Source of the DNA: Paractinoplanes ferrugineus
GTDB lineage: Bacteria; Actinomycetota; Actinomycetes; Mycobacteriales; Micromonosporaceae
Direction of reading: 5' to 3'
NCBI RefSeq assembly: GCF_016862195.1
Contig: NZ_BOMM01000052.1
Span: forward strand, 124,001-188,000
DNA length: 64,000 bases
Shown here: positions 18,142 to 27,352 of the stretch, in pieces
How the letters are laid out: each line of letters opens with the position of its first letter
Position numbering within the stretch: the stretch's first letter is position 1
Notes under the pieces: model-generated
The model's input: the letters and a program-made list of their open reading frames with translations, nothing else
Databases searched by the model: none
Told to the model about the DNA's origin: nothing
Position numbers and translations under genes: made by a program

Positions 18142-18477
18142 TTAGATGGCGGGACCCGAGGGTGGACATCGCGAAGCCACCATGTTTTCGAGCTGGTCCA
18201 AGGCAACGGCTACTGCTTGTTCGTCGCCCGCAAGTTGTTTCTGGACGCTGAGGATTAGATCGCCGGGCTCGACGCCGACAACGTCCGCGATGGCATAGAT
18301 CCTGCGGCGTGGCGGTAGCGGATGTCCTTCGGATGCGATGGCCAGCAGGTATGGCTGCAGGTTCGCCGGGTCGGTGAGCCGGTCCTCGAGGCGTTTCGTC
18401 CAGCTCCATACGAGGTCGGTCCTTCCCGTTGCCGCCAGGCTGGTGGCCGGCGCTGGTTCAGAGGGTGAGTTCGGCAT
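18142..18477 (-). CDS. Hypothetical helical protein overlapping the EEP gene
   Basis: 111 residues from an ATG at 18477, 20 bases inside the 3' end of the EEP phosphohydrolase gene, so probably co-translated with it. The middle (RRRIYAIADVVGVEPGDLIL) looks like a small HTH or CAP-like helical segment. No family is recognised. A frame extending to 18552 lies wholly within the other gene. Confidence 0.55.
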   Translation of the reverse strand: MPNSPSEPAPATSLAATGRTDLVWSWTKRLEDRLTDPANLQPYLLAIASEGHPLPPRRRIYAIADVVGVEPGDLILSVQKQLAGDEQAVAVALDQLENMVASRCPPSGPAI

Positions 18478-19381
18478 AGACGGCGATGTGGTCAGATGCC
18501 TCGTCCTCGGTTGCGCCGGCGGGCAAGGTGCGGAAGGTGCCGGCGGCAACATGCGGCCGCATTGCGTCGTTGGCGATGAGGTGGTCGATCGTGAGACGGA
18601 TTTCGCCGGTTTTGTCGACGACGGTCGGTTCGATGGCGGCGGTTCGGCCGCTGGCCTGCCATGCGAGCTCGGAGACTAGGTGGTAGCCGATGCTGTCCTC
18701 GCGCCTCGCGCGGTCGGGGTTCCAGTGGCCGACGAGGCTGTCGAGCGCGTCGGTGGAGTGGACCCATCGTCCGTCGATTTGGCGAGCCTTGCGGCGTCGG
18801 ACCAACGGCGTGCACAGGTCGGGTTCCCACCCCGGGTAGTGATCGCCGGAGGGTTGTTCGTTGAGGTCGCCGCCGAGGATGACGGGGGTCGGGTCTTTCG
18901 CCCACCGATGGAGGCGGCTGGCGGCCTTGACGCGTGCGTCCGGGGATTCGCCGGGGAAATGGTCGACGGCGGCGATCAGTTCCCGGCGGCGCCCGGTGCC
19001 GTCGCGGCTATCGAGGACGGCAAATCGGCAGATGTTGATCTGGTCGGTGAACGGGTCAGGGTCGCTGCGGTCGATGAAAGACCGTGGGATGAGGCGACTG
19101 GTGTCGTAGAAGATCGCCGGTGGGATCGGTCCGCGGTCACCGCGACCGAGCAGGGCGGCGAAGGGGACGCCGAAGACGTCGGTGATGGCTTCGGCGGCCT
19201 GGTAGAGACCGATGTTGCCTGATGCTTCGTAGTGCTTGGCCTCGCAGAACAGGATGAGGGCCGGCGGGTTCGGCGCGCGGGTGAGGGTGTTCTGCAGGCC
19301 TTTGAAGTGGTGGCGCTGGGTCGCCTTGTCGAAGCCGCCACCTTCGTAGTTGTAGGTGATCGTCGGGAGCAGGATGGTCAC
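18458..19381 (-). CDS. Endonuclease/exonuclease/phosphatase (EEP) family protein
   Basis: 307 residues. The full EEP active-site series is visible: CEAKH at 46-50 (metal Glu), GGDLNEQPSGDH at about 174-185, TIDHLI, and a terminal SDHIAV (catalytic Asp-His). Family members hydrolyse phosphodiester bonds in DNA, RNA, lipids or nucleotides; the substrate here is unknown. It starts at GTG 19381 after a tandem hexamer spacer. Confidence 0.8.
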   Translation of the reverse strand: MTILLPTITYNYEGGGFDKATQRHHFKGLQNTLTRAPNPPALILFCEAKHYEASGNIGLYQAAEAITDVFGVPFAALLGRGDRGPIPPAIFYDTSRLIPRSFIDRSDPDPFTDQINICRFAVLDSRDGTGRRRELIAAVDHFPGESPDARVKAASRLHRWAKDPTPVILGGDLNEQPSGDHYPGWEPDLCTPLVRRRKARQIDGRWVHSTDALDSLVGHWNPDRARREDSIGYHLVSELAWQASGRTAAIEPTVVDKTGEIRLTIDHLIANDAMRPHVAAGTFRTLPAGATEDEASDHIAVYAELTL

Positions 19382-19410
19382 CTTGAGGTCCCTTCGGTAA
19401 CTGTTGGTTG

Positions 19411-19440
19411 ATGCGGATGCGGATGCGGATGCGGATGCCG
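19411..19440. repeat. Tandem hexamer repeat (ATGCGG)
   Basis: Five head-to-tail copies of ATGCGG/ATGCCG in the 143-bp gap between the MFS stop and EEP start. Simple-sequence repeats of this kind upstream of a start can vary in number by slippage and change spacing in the promoter. Confidence 0.7.
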
Positions 19441-19524
19441 ATGCTGGCTGGTGCGGGCGATCTGCGTAGTCGGTTTTCGGTCGCGTCGCCGCGTTGGTGG
19501 CTGACCCCGTGGTGGTGTGCCCGC

Positions 19525-20856
19525 TCAGGGATGGCAGCCGTATCGAGAGCTTCGACGGTGCTCATCGGGCGGCGGATTCCAGATGACCCGCCAGCTGGGG
19601 TAGACGGCCGCCGCGAGAAACCCGGCCGCGCATATCCAGAGCGCTGCACTCAGGCCGACGCAGGCGTTCAGCACGGCGCCGGTGATGCCGCCGGCCGGGA
19701 TGCCGATCCACGCGGCGGCCCTGCTCAGGATGAAGACGCGGCCTCGCAACTCCGCAGGGATCCGTTCGAGCTGGACGGCGTCGGCGAGCGGGCTGAGCAG
19801 CCCGGAACCGAGCCCCGAAACCGCGAACACGGCCAGGACCGCAGCGGGTGGAAGACCTACGGCCAGAGCGGCGAACCGGGTGGGACCGGAGATGATGGCG
19901 GCAACCAAATAGGTGCCACGGCGCGGCAGACGATAGCCGGCGTACGCCGCGAGCAGCGCCGTGCCGATCGCGGCGGCGCCGGCGATGCTGATGGCCGCGC
20001 CGATCACCGCCGGGCTGTGGCCGCCTGCGCGGGCCCATAGCGGCAGCAGTATCACGAGCAGGGCCTCGTCCAGCCAGTTGGTGACGCCGTACATGACCAG
20101 CAGCGAGGTGAGCGAACGGTCGTGGAACAGGAAACGTGCACCGTCGGCGAGTTCGCCCCAGTAGCCGTGGCGTGCGGCCGCCGGCGCGCTGCTGATGTAG
20201 GTGCGGGCGAACAGTGACGCGCTGGCGAACAGGGCGGCGACGAGCCAGAGCGGGCGTTGGCCGCCCACGACAGCGATCAGCAGCCCGGCGAGTGCGGGGC
20301 CGAGCGTGGTGGCGCAGCGCTCCACGGTGGTCATCAGGCCGGTTCCCCACTGCGTGGGCCGCGGCACGGTGCTCGTCACCTCGGCGAGCACGGCGGTTTT
20401 CGCCGCCGCCGACGGGCCCTGCGCGGCACCGACCGCGGCCATGACCGCCACGATCAGCCACAACGGCGGTGACCCGGCCGCAGCGAGCAGTAGCATCCCG
20501 GCGGCACAGGTCAGATCACCGGCGACCGCGATCCGGGCGGCGCCGACTCGATCCAGCAGCGGGCCCGCGAACAGCTTGGCGAATAGAATCGGCGTGACCT
20601 GTACGGCGCTGACCAGTGCGGTCGCGGTCGGGCTGCCGGTCTCGGTCAGGACCAGCCACGGAACAGCGACCAGCAGGATCCGCTGCGCGGTCAGCGCACA
20701 CGCCGCCGCTGCCAGCAGGCCGGCCAGCCCCGCCGTCTGGGCCTGGCTGTCGGCCCGCGACGGCTGCGTCCCACCGGCGCTGATCTCCGCCGACCGGGCT
20801 GCTGGCGCCGGTAGGTGGATGCCCAGGAACCAGCGGACGGCGGACGGCGTGCTCAC
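19525..20856 (-). CDS. MFS transporter
   Basis: About 443 residues with 10-12 hydrophobic helices and the MFS loop motif (AGPLLDRVGAARIAV) between helices 2 and 3. It resembles drug-efflux-type members of the superfamily. The GTG at 20856 is the likely start, since residues encoded upstream are Ser/Pro-rich and not membrane-like, and they overlap the preceding gene. It could export the product of the linked modification cluster (inference). Confidence 0.8.
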   Translation of the reverse strand: MSTPSAVRWFLGIHLPAPAARSAEISAGGTQPSRADSQAQTAGLAGLLAAAACALTAQRILLVAVPWLVLTETGSPTATALVSAVQVTPILFAKLFAGPLLDRVGAARIAVAGDLTCAAGMLLLAAAGSPPLWLIVAVMAAVGAAQGPSAAAKTAVLAEVTSTVPRPTQWGTGLMTTVERCATTLGPALAGLLIAVVGGQRPLWLVAALFASASLFARTYISSAPAAARHGYWGELADGARFLFHDRSLTSLLVMYGVTNWLDEALLVILLPLWARAGGHSPAVIGAAISIAGAAAIGTALLAAYAGYRLPRRGTYLVAAIISGPTRFAALAVGLPPAAVLAVFAVSGLGSGLLSPLADAVQLERIPAELRGRVFILSRAAAWIGIPAGGITGAVLNACVGLSAALWICAAGFLAAAVYPSWRVIWNPPPDEHRRSSRYGCHP

Positions 20857-20929
20857 GAGGCTGTGCCCGGTGGTGTGAGCGACGGCGTGGGCGCCGTCGC
20901 TGCCGTGGCGATGTCGCGCTGGCCGGTCG

Positions 20930-21886
20930 TCATCGCTGCTGCACCGTGGCGGTGTGATCTTGGGCGACGTACAGGGTGTAGGACAGGACGGTGGGCGCGG
21001 TGATACCCAGCTTGCCGGGGTCTCGCAGGGCTGTCTGTTCGTGGGCGAGCAGGTTCCCGCTGGTCGGGTCGATGAGGAGCAGATCGCGGCTGGCACCGTT
21101 GTTGCTGGTCGCGGCGACCGCGAATCCCGGTCGTCCGGCGCGGTCGGTGACGGTGCCGTGATAGGTCAGGCTGTCGGTGTCGGCCAGCACGTTCAGCAGA
21201 GCAGCGCGGGCCGCACGCCCGGGGACTTGCCACTGGTTGAGGTCGGCAACTGCTTGCAGCGCGGCGTGCGGGCCTGCCGCCAGCGCTGTGATGCTGTTCA
21301 GGCGGTCGTGAGCCAGGCGCGCATCGGCGGGCATCGGTCCCGGGGTCACCGGGCTGGCGCCGGGCGGATAGATGTCGTCGGTCGGCGGGTTCTCGGCGGC
21401 CGGGGTGCGCGTCGTGACCGCGATGGCGCGCCCGGAGCCGTCGGCCGCTAACCAGTGTTCGTATTGCAGCAGCGCGGTGGTGAGCGTGGCGCGGCCGCCT
21501 GCGGCGCGGGTATCGATCACCCACTGCCGCATTTGCACGTAGTCGTACCGGCCACTGGTGTCGCAGGCGCCGGCAGTGATGCTCTTGGCCAGAGCGCGAA
21601 GAGGGGCAGCGGCGGGACGCGCGGTTCCCAGAGGCGCCGGTGCCACGACCGGAGCCCGAGCGGCCTCGCGTAGCTGCCGTGGAGTGAGCGGATCAGGCGG
21701 TGTGCAGGCGCCAGGCTCGGCAGACGCGGTCGCCGGCGGTGGCCCGATCAGCGTGTCGGTGAGCGCAACGGCCGGCGCAGAGGACGTCAGCGTCCGGACG
21801 ACCAGAACAGTGAGCAGAACCAGCGTGGCCGCGCCCGTGGTGGCCAGGTAAATGCGGCGGCGGGAGGAGCGCGGTTGCTGGGTCAT
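20930..21886 (-). CDS. Membrane-anchored CU044_5270-like protein
   Basis: 318 residues: a short basic N-terminus, one membrane helix at about 13-34, a Pro/Ala-rich linker, then an extracytoplasmic domain with WLAADGSGR. The pattern resembles the actinobacterial CU044_5270 family, often found beside sigma factors, though none is adjacent here. The ATG at 21886 has an AAGGA ribosome site. Function unknown. Confidence 0.55.
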   Translation of the reverse strand: MTQQPRSSRRRIYLATTGAATLVLLTVLVVRTLTSSAPAVALTDTLIGPPPATASAEPGACTPPDPLTPRQLREAARAPVVAPAPLGTARPAAAPLRALAKSITAGACDTSGRYDYVQMRQWVIDTRAAGGRATLTTALLQYEHWLAADGSGRAIAVTTRTPAAENPPTDDIYPPGASPVTPGPMPADARLAHDRLNSITALAAGPHAALQAVADLNQWQVPGRAARAALLNVLADTDSLTYHGTVTDRAGRPGFAVAATSNNGASRDLLLIDPTSGNLLAHEQTALRDPGKLGITAPTVLSYTLYVAQDHTATVQQR

Positions 21887-22129
21887 GGACAATTCCTTCT
21901 GGCTGGCATGGATGCGACAACGGTGAGCAGGGGAGGTGCGGTGTACCGGCGTGGTGATTCCGCCGAGCGGTGCGCGATCGGGCGAGGGGTGCCCGTTCGT
22001 CCGAGCAGTTGCCGGCCCTGTTCAGGCCAGAGGTCCCAGAGGGCCGCCTTCGTGCCCATGGCCGACGCTGACACGGGCCGGCGGGCGCTGCAGGTCCGCG
22101 CTCAGGACACCAGGTTTCTTCGCCGGCCG

Positions 22130-22702
22130 TCAGTGCTCGAGCCGCAGATAGGCAGACGGCAGCACCAGACCGCTCTGTTCCCTACCTCCGGGCCGCCTGC
22201 TCTCTGCGCGAATGGCCTGGATCCAGGCGTCGGCGTCCGATGGTGGGTGTGGCATCCCCTCGAACAGCAACGTCAGGGCCTGCTGAGGGGTATAGCCCGG
22301 TCCAGGCCCCATGCCGCTGAGGTAGAGGTGGTTGCCGAGGACTAATGCCACCGCCAGCTGCAGGGGACCTGGCCATGTGCTGCTCGGGTCGCCGTCGTTG
22401 TGGGCCATGGCCCAACGGCAGTGAGCTGCGACTGTCTGGCCGAATGAGTCGAGCTTCGACACTGCGGTGGCTGTGGGGTTGGCCGGCTCCTCGGCAGGGG
22501 GCTCCTGGGGCGGCGCCGGGTGCATTTTGAGATGGCTGGCCAACACACTGACCACCCACGTCGCCGGCACCCGGCGGCCCTCGTCGAACCCGTGGGACTC
22601 GGTGAAGTCCGGATGCAGATCGCACCCCACGGAGATCGAATCGCTGCCGATCAGCAAGTAGGCGGCGTCGGCGCCGGCAACGGGCCTCGATCCGGTGCTC
22701 AT
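22130..22702 (-). CDS. Hypothetical protein, 190 aa
   Basis: Soluble and Pro/Ala-rich with His and Asp scattered through it. No signal peptide, membrane segment or known motif. The ATG at 22702 has an AGGT ribosome site; the longer frame to 22876 overlaps a terminator-proximal spacer. It lies between the protease and the CU044-like gene on the same strand. Confidence 0.5.
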   Translation of the reverse strand: MSTGSRPVAGADAAYLLIGSDSISVGCDLHPDFTESHGFDEGRRVPATWVVSVLASHLKMHPAPPQEPPAEEPANPTATAVSKLDSFGQTVAAHCRWAMAHNDGDPSSTWPGPLQLAVALVLGNHLYLSGMGPGPGYTPQQALTLLFEGMPHPPSDADAWIQAIRAESRRPGGREQSGLVLPSAYLRLEH

Positions 22703-22918
22703 CGCGCACCTGCCGGATTCGCGGCGGTCCCGAGGCTGGTGGGTTGCCTCTCGGTCGCTGTCGTCTCTGATCGGTTTGTCATGCTGGGTTCCCGTTCGTG
22801 ATGAATGCCAGTTGGTGACTGAGGCTGAGAGGATCCGTGGCCGCGACGGTGGCTGCGGGCCGGTTGCTGCGGACATCTCCAGATGAATCTGTGCCTGCTA
22901 GCGCGGGCTGGGCTGCCG

Positions 22919-22962
22919 AGGGCGGGGTGCCCCGACCGGACGGCGCTGGGGCACCCCGCCCT
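22919..22962 (-). terminator. 15-bp hairpin terminator of the protease gene
   Basis: A perfect 15-bp inverted repeat (22919-22933 with 22948-22962) a few bases past the protease stop at 22970. Confidence 0.75.
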
Positions 22963-22969
22963 GCAAGGG

Positions 22970-23863
22970 TTAGCCGGCGAGACCCCAGAACCTCCGAGCG
23001 GCTCTGGGGTCGACGTGCCGGGGCGAACGCGGTGTGTGTTCGCCGGCCAGCTGCCGGCCGATCCACCGCGAGTAGTAGACGAAGTCCGTGTAGACCAGCG
23101 GCCCGGTGCAGGTGCTCTCGTCGGTGCCGCGGCTGGCACCGCCGAGGACCACCCACGAACGACCGCGCCGGCCCAGCGCCGGGCCGCCGGAATCACCGAA
23201 GCAGGCCTGGCCGCCGTTGGCGGCCGGGGCAACGCAGAGCTCACCGGCGGTGATGCCGGCTGTCGCGCACGCGCTGTGGGCGGTCAGCCGGGTGTCGAGC
23301 TGCTGCAACACCGCGGGCGGCTCGGTCGCCTCGTAGAAAGTCTTGCCCCAGCCGAGCAGGCGAACCTTCTGGCGGGCGCGTACCCAGTCGGCGAGCGGCA
23401 CCGCGGTGATGCGCAGACCGGCGGGGATCGTCACGTTCACCACGGCGACGTCGGCGAACGGGTCGTCGCCGGTGCCCCAGTCCCAGGTCGGGAAGACCTC
23501 GACCCGGGTTGCCTGCAGAGTGGTGAGCTGGTCCAGGTGCGTAGAGCCGGCCTGCACCTGCACCGTGGAAGCCGGCATGGCTGCACCGGTGTCCAGGTCG
23601 CTGACGCAGTGCGCGTTGGTCGCCACGCCGATCCGGCCGCGGTCGGTGACGAAACTACCCGTGCACCGGGCGACGCCGAGCCCGGCGTAGGTGGTCAGCA
23701 GCCGCGCCGCGAACGAGTAGTTCTCGGTGGCATCGTTACCGCCGATGATCATGACCCCAGGTTCGTCGCCGGCCGCCGCGGCCGGCTGCGAGCTGAGAGT
23801 CACAAGGGTGGTCAGGGCCAGACCTGCGGATGCAATGCCGGCCAGCCATGTACGTACGGTCAC
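22970..23863 (-). CDS. Secreted trypsin-like serine protease
   Basis: 297 residues from a GTG with an AAGGA site. A signal peptide with a hydrophobic stretch (about 6-24) ends at an AAAA site near 30. The mature chain begins at IIGGN (39-43) and has the catalytic His85 (NAHC), Asp138 (FADVAVV) and Ser225 (GDSGGP). It should be secreted and cleave proteins. It is probably activated by removal of the short propeptide before IIGG. Confidence 0.85.
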   Translation of the reverse strand: MTVRTWLAGIASAGLALTTLVTLSSQPAAAAGDEPGVMIIGGNDATENYSFAARLLTTYAGLGVARCTGSFVTDRGRIGVATNAHCVSDLDTGAAMPASTVQVQAGSTHLDQLTTLQATRVEVFPTWDWGTGDDPFADVAVVNVTIPAGLRITAVPLADWVRARQKVRLLGWGKTFYEATEPPAVLQQLDTRLTAHSACATAGITAGELCVAPAANGGQACFGDSGGPALGRRGRSWVVLGGASRGTDESTCTGPLVYTDFVYYSRWIGRQLAGEHTPRSPRHVDPRAARRFWGLAG

Positions 23864-24004
23864 TACGGTCCTTACTGATGGAGGGGTTGGGCCCAGGCAC
23901 GCCGGTCGCACGCGTGGGCTGCCCCGCTGCCGGCGGCAGCGGGTCGACAAGGTGCTGCGCAGGAGGGGTGATCGTTACCGCGCCTAGCGCGGCCGGGGAG
24001 GGCT

Positions 24005-25684
24005 TCACGACGCCGGCCCGGGTGGCGGTGCGGGAGCATGGGACGCGTCGAGCGGGTCGCTGCCGCGGTAGTAGCGGCGTGTGGGTGCTTCGGGCCAGCC
24101 GTCGACGTACTGCCGGTGGGTGATGTTGCCGATCAAGGGGGGCCAGTTGTCGTTGTCGGTCTCGACGGTGGTGCCCCAGTCGCCGGCCTCGGTGTAGAAG
24201 TCCCAGGGGCTGTTGTCGGTGAAGATCATCAAGTCGTGTCCGGTGTGTTCGGTAAGCATCCGGATCACCGCGGTCGTCGCCGTGGGATGGTCTGCCGCAA
24301 GCTGCCGGCCGATGGTGATGGCTGCGCCGGGCGAGGCGCTCACGCGACCGAGCACCACGTCGAGCCGGCAGGTGAGGCAGACAAGGCTGACTTCGCCGTC
24401 GACGGGTTGCTCTGCCGGCGCCGGCCTTGCACCGCCGAAATGCGTGATCGAGGACTGGCCTGGCCAGCCAGTGAGGTAGGCGTCCAGGGTGATCTCGGGA
24501 GCGGGGTCGGTGCCCGGCTGACTGATCAGGTCGGTGGGCGTGACGGCGTACTTGCGCCAGGCGGGCGAGACCTGGGTGAGTACCCGCAGCTCGTGGCCGC
24601 AGTGGTCGCTGAGCAGTCGCCACATCGCTCGGCTGACAGTGCGGTGCTGCCACGCGGGTCTGCCGGCAGTGATGATGGGCACCGATAACGTGTCGGGCAG
24701 GTCGGTGCGCACGACGGAGGCGCCCAGGCGCAGAGCGATCCGGCAGGTGTCGCAGACCAGCCAGACGTTGCTGCTGGTTGGCCTGGCATGCAGCAGCTGG
24801 CGGTGACGCAGTGTCTGAGCATGAGCACTGAGTCCATACAGGACTCCGTCCAAAGACAGGGACGGAGCGCCCTCAGCAGGTGCGGCCGGGTGAGCTCCTG
24901 CCGCAGGCACTGATGCGGCACGGCTGCCGGCCGCGAGGGGGCTGTGATGCCGGGCGGGTGGCTCCCCGTGCAGCAAAGCGGAGAACCGGTGCCGATCGGA
25001 TGGTTCTTTGCGGGCATGCGTACACACGCCGCGGTGCGACTCGCGGATCCAGTCGGTGAGGTCGAGGGCCAAGGTGGCGAACAGTTCCCGGCCGCAGGTG
25101 CCAGCCGGTTCGAGCTGCGCTGCGTGCACGTCGAGCATCGTGGCGCAGAGATCATCGCGGCCACAGGCGCTGAGCAGTGCGACGGACACGACAAGGGTCG
25201 CCAAGAGGGTGAAGCGCGGTCCGTCATGCGATTCGGCGGGCATGCGCATGTGACGCAGTCCGGAGTGAGCGACGGCGCAGAAGCCCCGCTCGTGCACGCT
25301 GGCATAGGCGTGCAGGCCGTCGAGCACGTACTCCTGATCGGCTGGTGCGCGGCCGGTGTCGGCGATCAAGGCTGCGGCAGCGGCCGCCGTCCGGCAGGAG
25401 CCGTCGGCTGAAGGCAGTATCCCCGCGCGGATGGCGGCGTCAGCGAGCGCGGCCCGTTGGACCAGCAGGTCACCTGAAGGGCGCATCCGCTGGCTCGCCG
25501 CCGCGGCGTACTGCGCCCAGCCGCTAACCAGCGGGCTTGGTCCGCGTACGTTGGCGATCCAGTGCAAGGCTGCTTCGACGAGCCGGATCTCGTCAGGTGC
25601 GGACCTCGGGGCGTATCGTGCCAGCGCAGCGGGTGGGTTCTGGCCTCCGCTGGTTCCCGTAGCGAGGTGCGGCTGGCCGCTCAT
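24005..25684 (-). CDS. Hypothetical protein with a duplicated CxxC...HxxH zinc module
   Basis: 559 residues. The N-terminal 220 residues are Ala-rich and helical, with no recognised domain. Two copies of a module follow: residues 309-365 (Cys311, Cys314, His361, His364) and 434-484 (Cys436, Cys439, His480, His483), with matching flanks (WLVCDTCRI versus SLVCLTCRL, and CGHEL versus TGHDL). Each probably binds one zinc. The start overlaps the stop of the upstream methyltransferase gene by ATGA. Not recognised beyond this. Confidence 0.6.
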   Translation of the reverse strand: MSGQPHLATGTSGGQNPPAALARYAPRSAPDEIRLVEAALHWIANVRGPSPLVSGWAQYAAAASQRMRPSGDLLVQRAALADAAIRAGILPSADGSCRTAAAAAALIADTGRAPADQEYVLDGLHAYASVHERGFCAVAHSGLRHMRMPAESHDGPRFTLLATLVVSVALLSACGRDDLCATMLDVHAAQLEPAGTCGRELFATLALDLTDWIRESHRGVCTHARKEPSDRHRFSALLHGEPPARHHSPLAAGSRAASVPAAGAHPAAPAEGAPSLSLDGVLYGLSAHAQTLRHRQLLHARPTSSNVWLVCDTCRIALRLGASVVRTDLPDTLSVPIITAGRPAWQHRTVSRAMWRLLSDHCGHELRVLTQVSPAWRKYAVTPTDLISQPGTDPAPEITLDAYLTGWPGQSSITHFGGARPAPAEQPVDGEVSLVCLTCRLDVVLGRVSASPGAAITIGRQLAADHPTATTAVIRMLTEHTGHDLMIFTDNSPWDFYTEAGDWGTTVETDNDNWPPLIGNITHRQYVDGWPEAPTRRYYRGSDPLDASHAPAPPPGPAS

Positions 25685-26499
25685 CGGGAGTCGCCGGGCT
25701 TGGTGATGCCGGGGATGCGCGCGAGGGCGCCGTACATCGAGACGTGCTCGGGCGGTGGCATGGTGACGCCGGGATCGGGTCGCCAGTTGGTGATGACCTC
25801 GACACCCGGTTCCACAAGGTCCAGGCCGGTGAAGAAGCGGGTGAACTGCTCGCGGTCACGGGCGATGATGTCGTTGTTTTGTGCGACCAATGCCGCTTGC
25901 GTCTGGGCGTCGAGGAAGTCTGTGGTGGCGTGGGTGGCGGCCAGATAGCTGCCCGGTACAAGCCGGTCCACGAGTTGCTTGACGGCGGTGTAGGGCTGCT
26001 GGTCGTCGGACAAGAAATGCAGGGTGGCCACCAACATCAAGGCGACCGGTTTCGACAGGTCGAGAGTGCCGGCCAGCTGCGGGTGGCCGAGGATCCTGGC
26101 CGGCTCGCGTAGGTCAGCCTCGATGTAGGCCGTGCGCCCCTCGGGGGAGCTCGTCAGCAGCGCGCGGGCGTGGACCATGACGAGAGGGTCGTTGTCGACA
26201 TATACGACGCGGGCGTCCGGGGCGAGTTGCTGGGCGACCTCGTGGGTGTTGTCGGCAGTGGGCAGGCCGGTGCCAATATCGAGGAACTGCCGCACGCCCG
26301 CTGCGATAAGGATCCGCACGGCGCGTTGCAGGAACGCACGGTTTTCCCTGGCCGCTGTGCGGATGTGGGGAAACACTCGTTCGATGGCGTCGGCGGAGGC
26401 GCGGTCGGCAGCGAAGTTGTCCTTGCCGCCCAGCCAGTAGTTGTAGCGGCGTGCTGGGTGCGCCGTAGTGGTGTCTAAATGAGGTGCGTCGTGGGTCAT
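25681..26499 (-). CDS. SAM-dependent methyltransferase (Methyltransf_19/DUF574)
   Basis: 272 residues from an ATG at 26499 with GAGG. The N-terminal HPARRYNYWLGGKDNFAADR and the SAM-binding FLDIGTGLPT followed by VYVDNDP are typical of the actinobacterial PF04672 family, whose substrates are mostly unknown. It is coupled by ATGA to the zinc-module gene downstream. It is one of two methyltransferases in the transporter-containing series. Confidence 0.85.
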   Translation of the reverse strand: MTHDAPHLDTTTAHPARRYNYWLGGKDNFAADRASADAIERVFPHIRTAARENRAFLQRAVRILIAAGVRQFLDIGTGLPTADNTHEVAQQLAPDARVVYVDNDPLVMVHARALLTSSPEGRTAYIEADLREPARILGHPQLAGTLDLSKPVALMLVATLHFLSDDQQPYTAVKQLVDRLVPGSYLAATHATTDFLDAQTQAALVAQNNDIIARDREQFTRFFTGLDLVEPGVEVITNWRPDPGVTMPPPEHVSMYGALARIPGITKPGDSR

Positions 26500-26548
26500 G
26501 AGCTGCCTCGAAGTTGGTAACGGAGCGGAAGACGGTGACCGATGCTGG

Positions 26549-27352
26549 TCATGGCGCACCGGTGAGAAGCAGCCGCCACCAGCGATCGCGGCGCTCGTGC
26601 CATGGGCGGGCAGCTGCACCGGTAGTCGCGGAAGCGCCGAGCTCGGCAAGCGACGGCGGTAGCTGCCCGCGCGCGCAGATGTCGTCATGCGTGGTGCAGG
26701 CCCTGGTGAGAGTGGTGATGCCGTAGACGGCGAACTCCTCGCGTTCGGGCGTGCCCGGTTCGGGGAGGAGTAGTTCGTCGGCGAGCAGACGGGCCTCGGC
26801 GTCGTCATCGCGGCAGCAGGCACACAGCAGGGCGACCAGCCACACCAGCAGAGTCGCCCCGCCGTTCGCGTCTTCGGCGCTGTGGAACTGGCTGCGCCAG
26901 AGATTCAGCGCTCGGGTGGCGGTGCGGATGGCTTCGCCGCAGCGGCCCTGGACGTGCAAGGTCTGCGCGTCGCTCAGCACTTGCATCGGCGGGTTCGTAT
27001 CCGAGACGGCAGCGTTGTCGGGCGAACGGCGCCGGCCGGGCTCGGGTGCCAGGTCGCCTGAGTGGCCGGTAATGCGGGGTTCGCCGTGACGTGGGGACAG
27101 CGGCCGTGGTTGTGGCCGTGGCATGTTGTGGCCTGCGCGGATGCTGTAGTGCAGCCAGCGCAGGTCACCGGTCAGGGCGCAGTGCAGCGCGGCGGCTTCC
27201 AGCAGAACCCGGTCGTCGGGCGCCAGCTCCGGATCCAGTTTGCTCAGATGTAGATCCAGCAGGGCGACGGCGCCCTCGCGGTCTCCGTTGGCCAGTAGTT
27301 GGCGGGCCAGGGGGACCGATTCGGCCAGGGCCTGCTGCTCGTCGGGGGTCAT
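26549..27352 (-). CDS. Helical (TPR-like) hypothetical protein
   Basis: 267 residues rich in Ala and Leu helices, interrupted by an Arg/Pro linker near 75-120. The later part (DAQTLHVQGRCGEAIRTATRALNLW) looks like a TPR hairpin. It overlaps the preceding gene by ATGA. Together with that gene it may form a scaffold pair. Confidence 0.55.
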   Translation of the reverse strand: MTPDEQQALAESVPLARQLLANGDREGAVALLDLHLSKLDPELAPDDRVLLEAAALHCALTGDLRWLHYSIRAGHNMPRPQPRPLSPRHGEPRITGHSGDLAPEPGRRRSPDNAAVSDTNPPMQVLSDAQTLHVQGRCGEAIRTATRALNLWRSQFHSAEDANGGATLLVWLVALLCACCRDDDAEARLLADELLLPEPGTPEREEFAVYGITTLTRACTTHDDICARGQLPPSLAELGASATTGAAARPWHERRDRWWRLLLTGAP

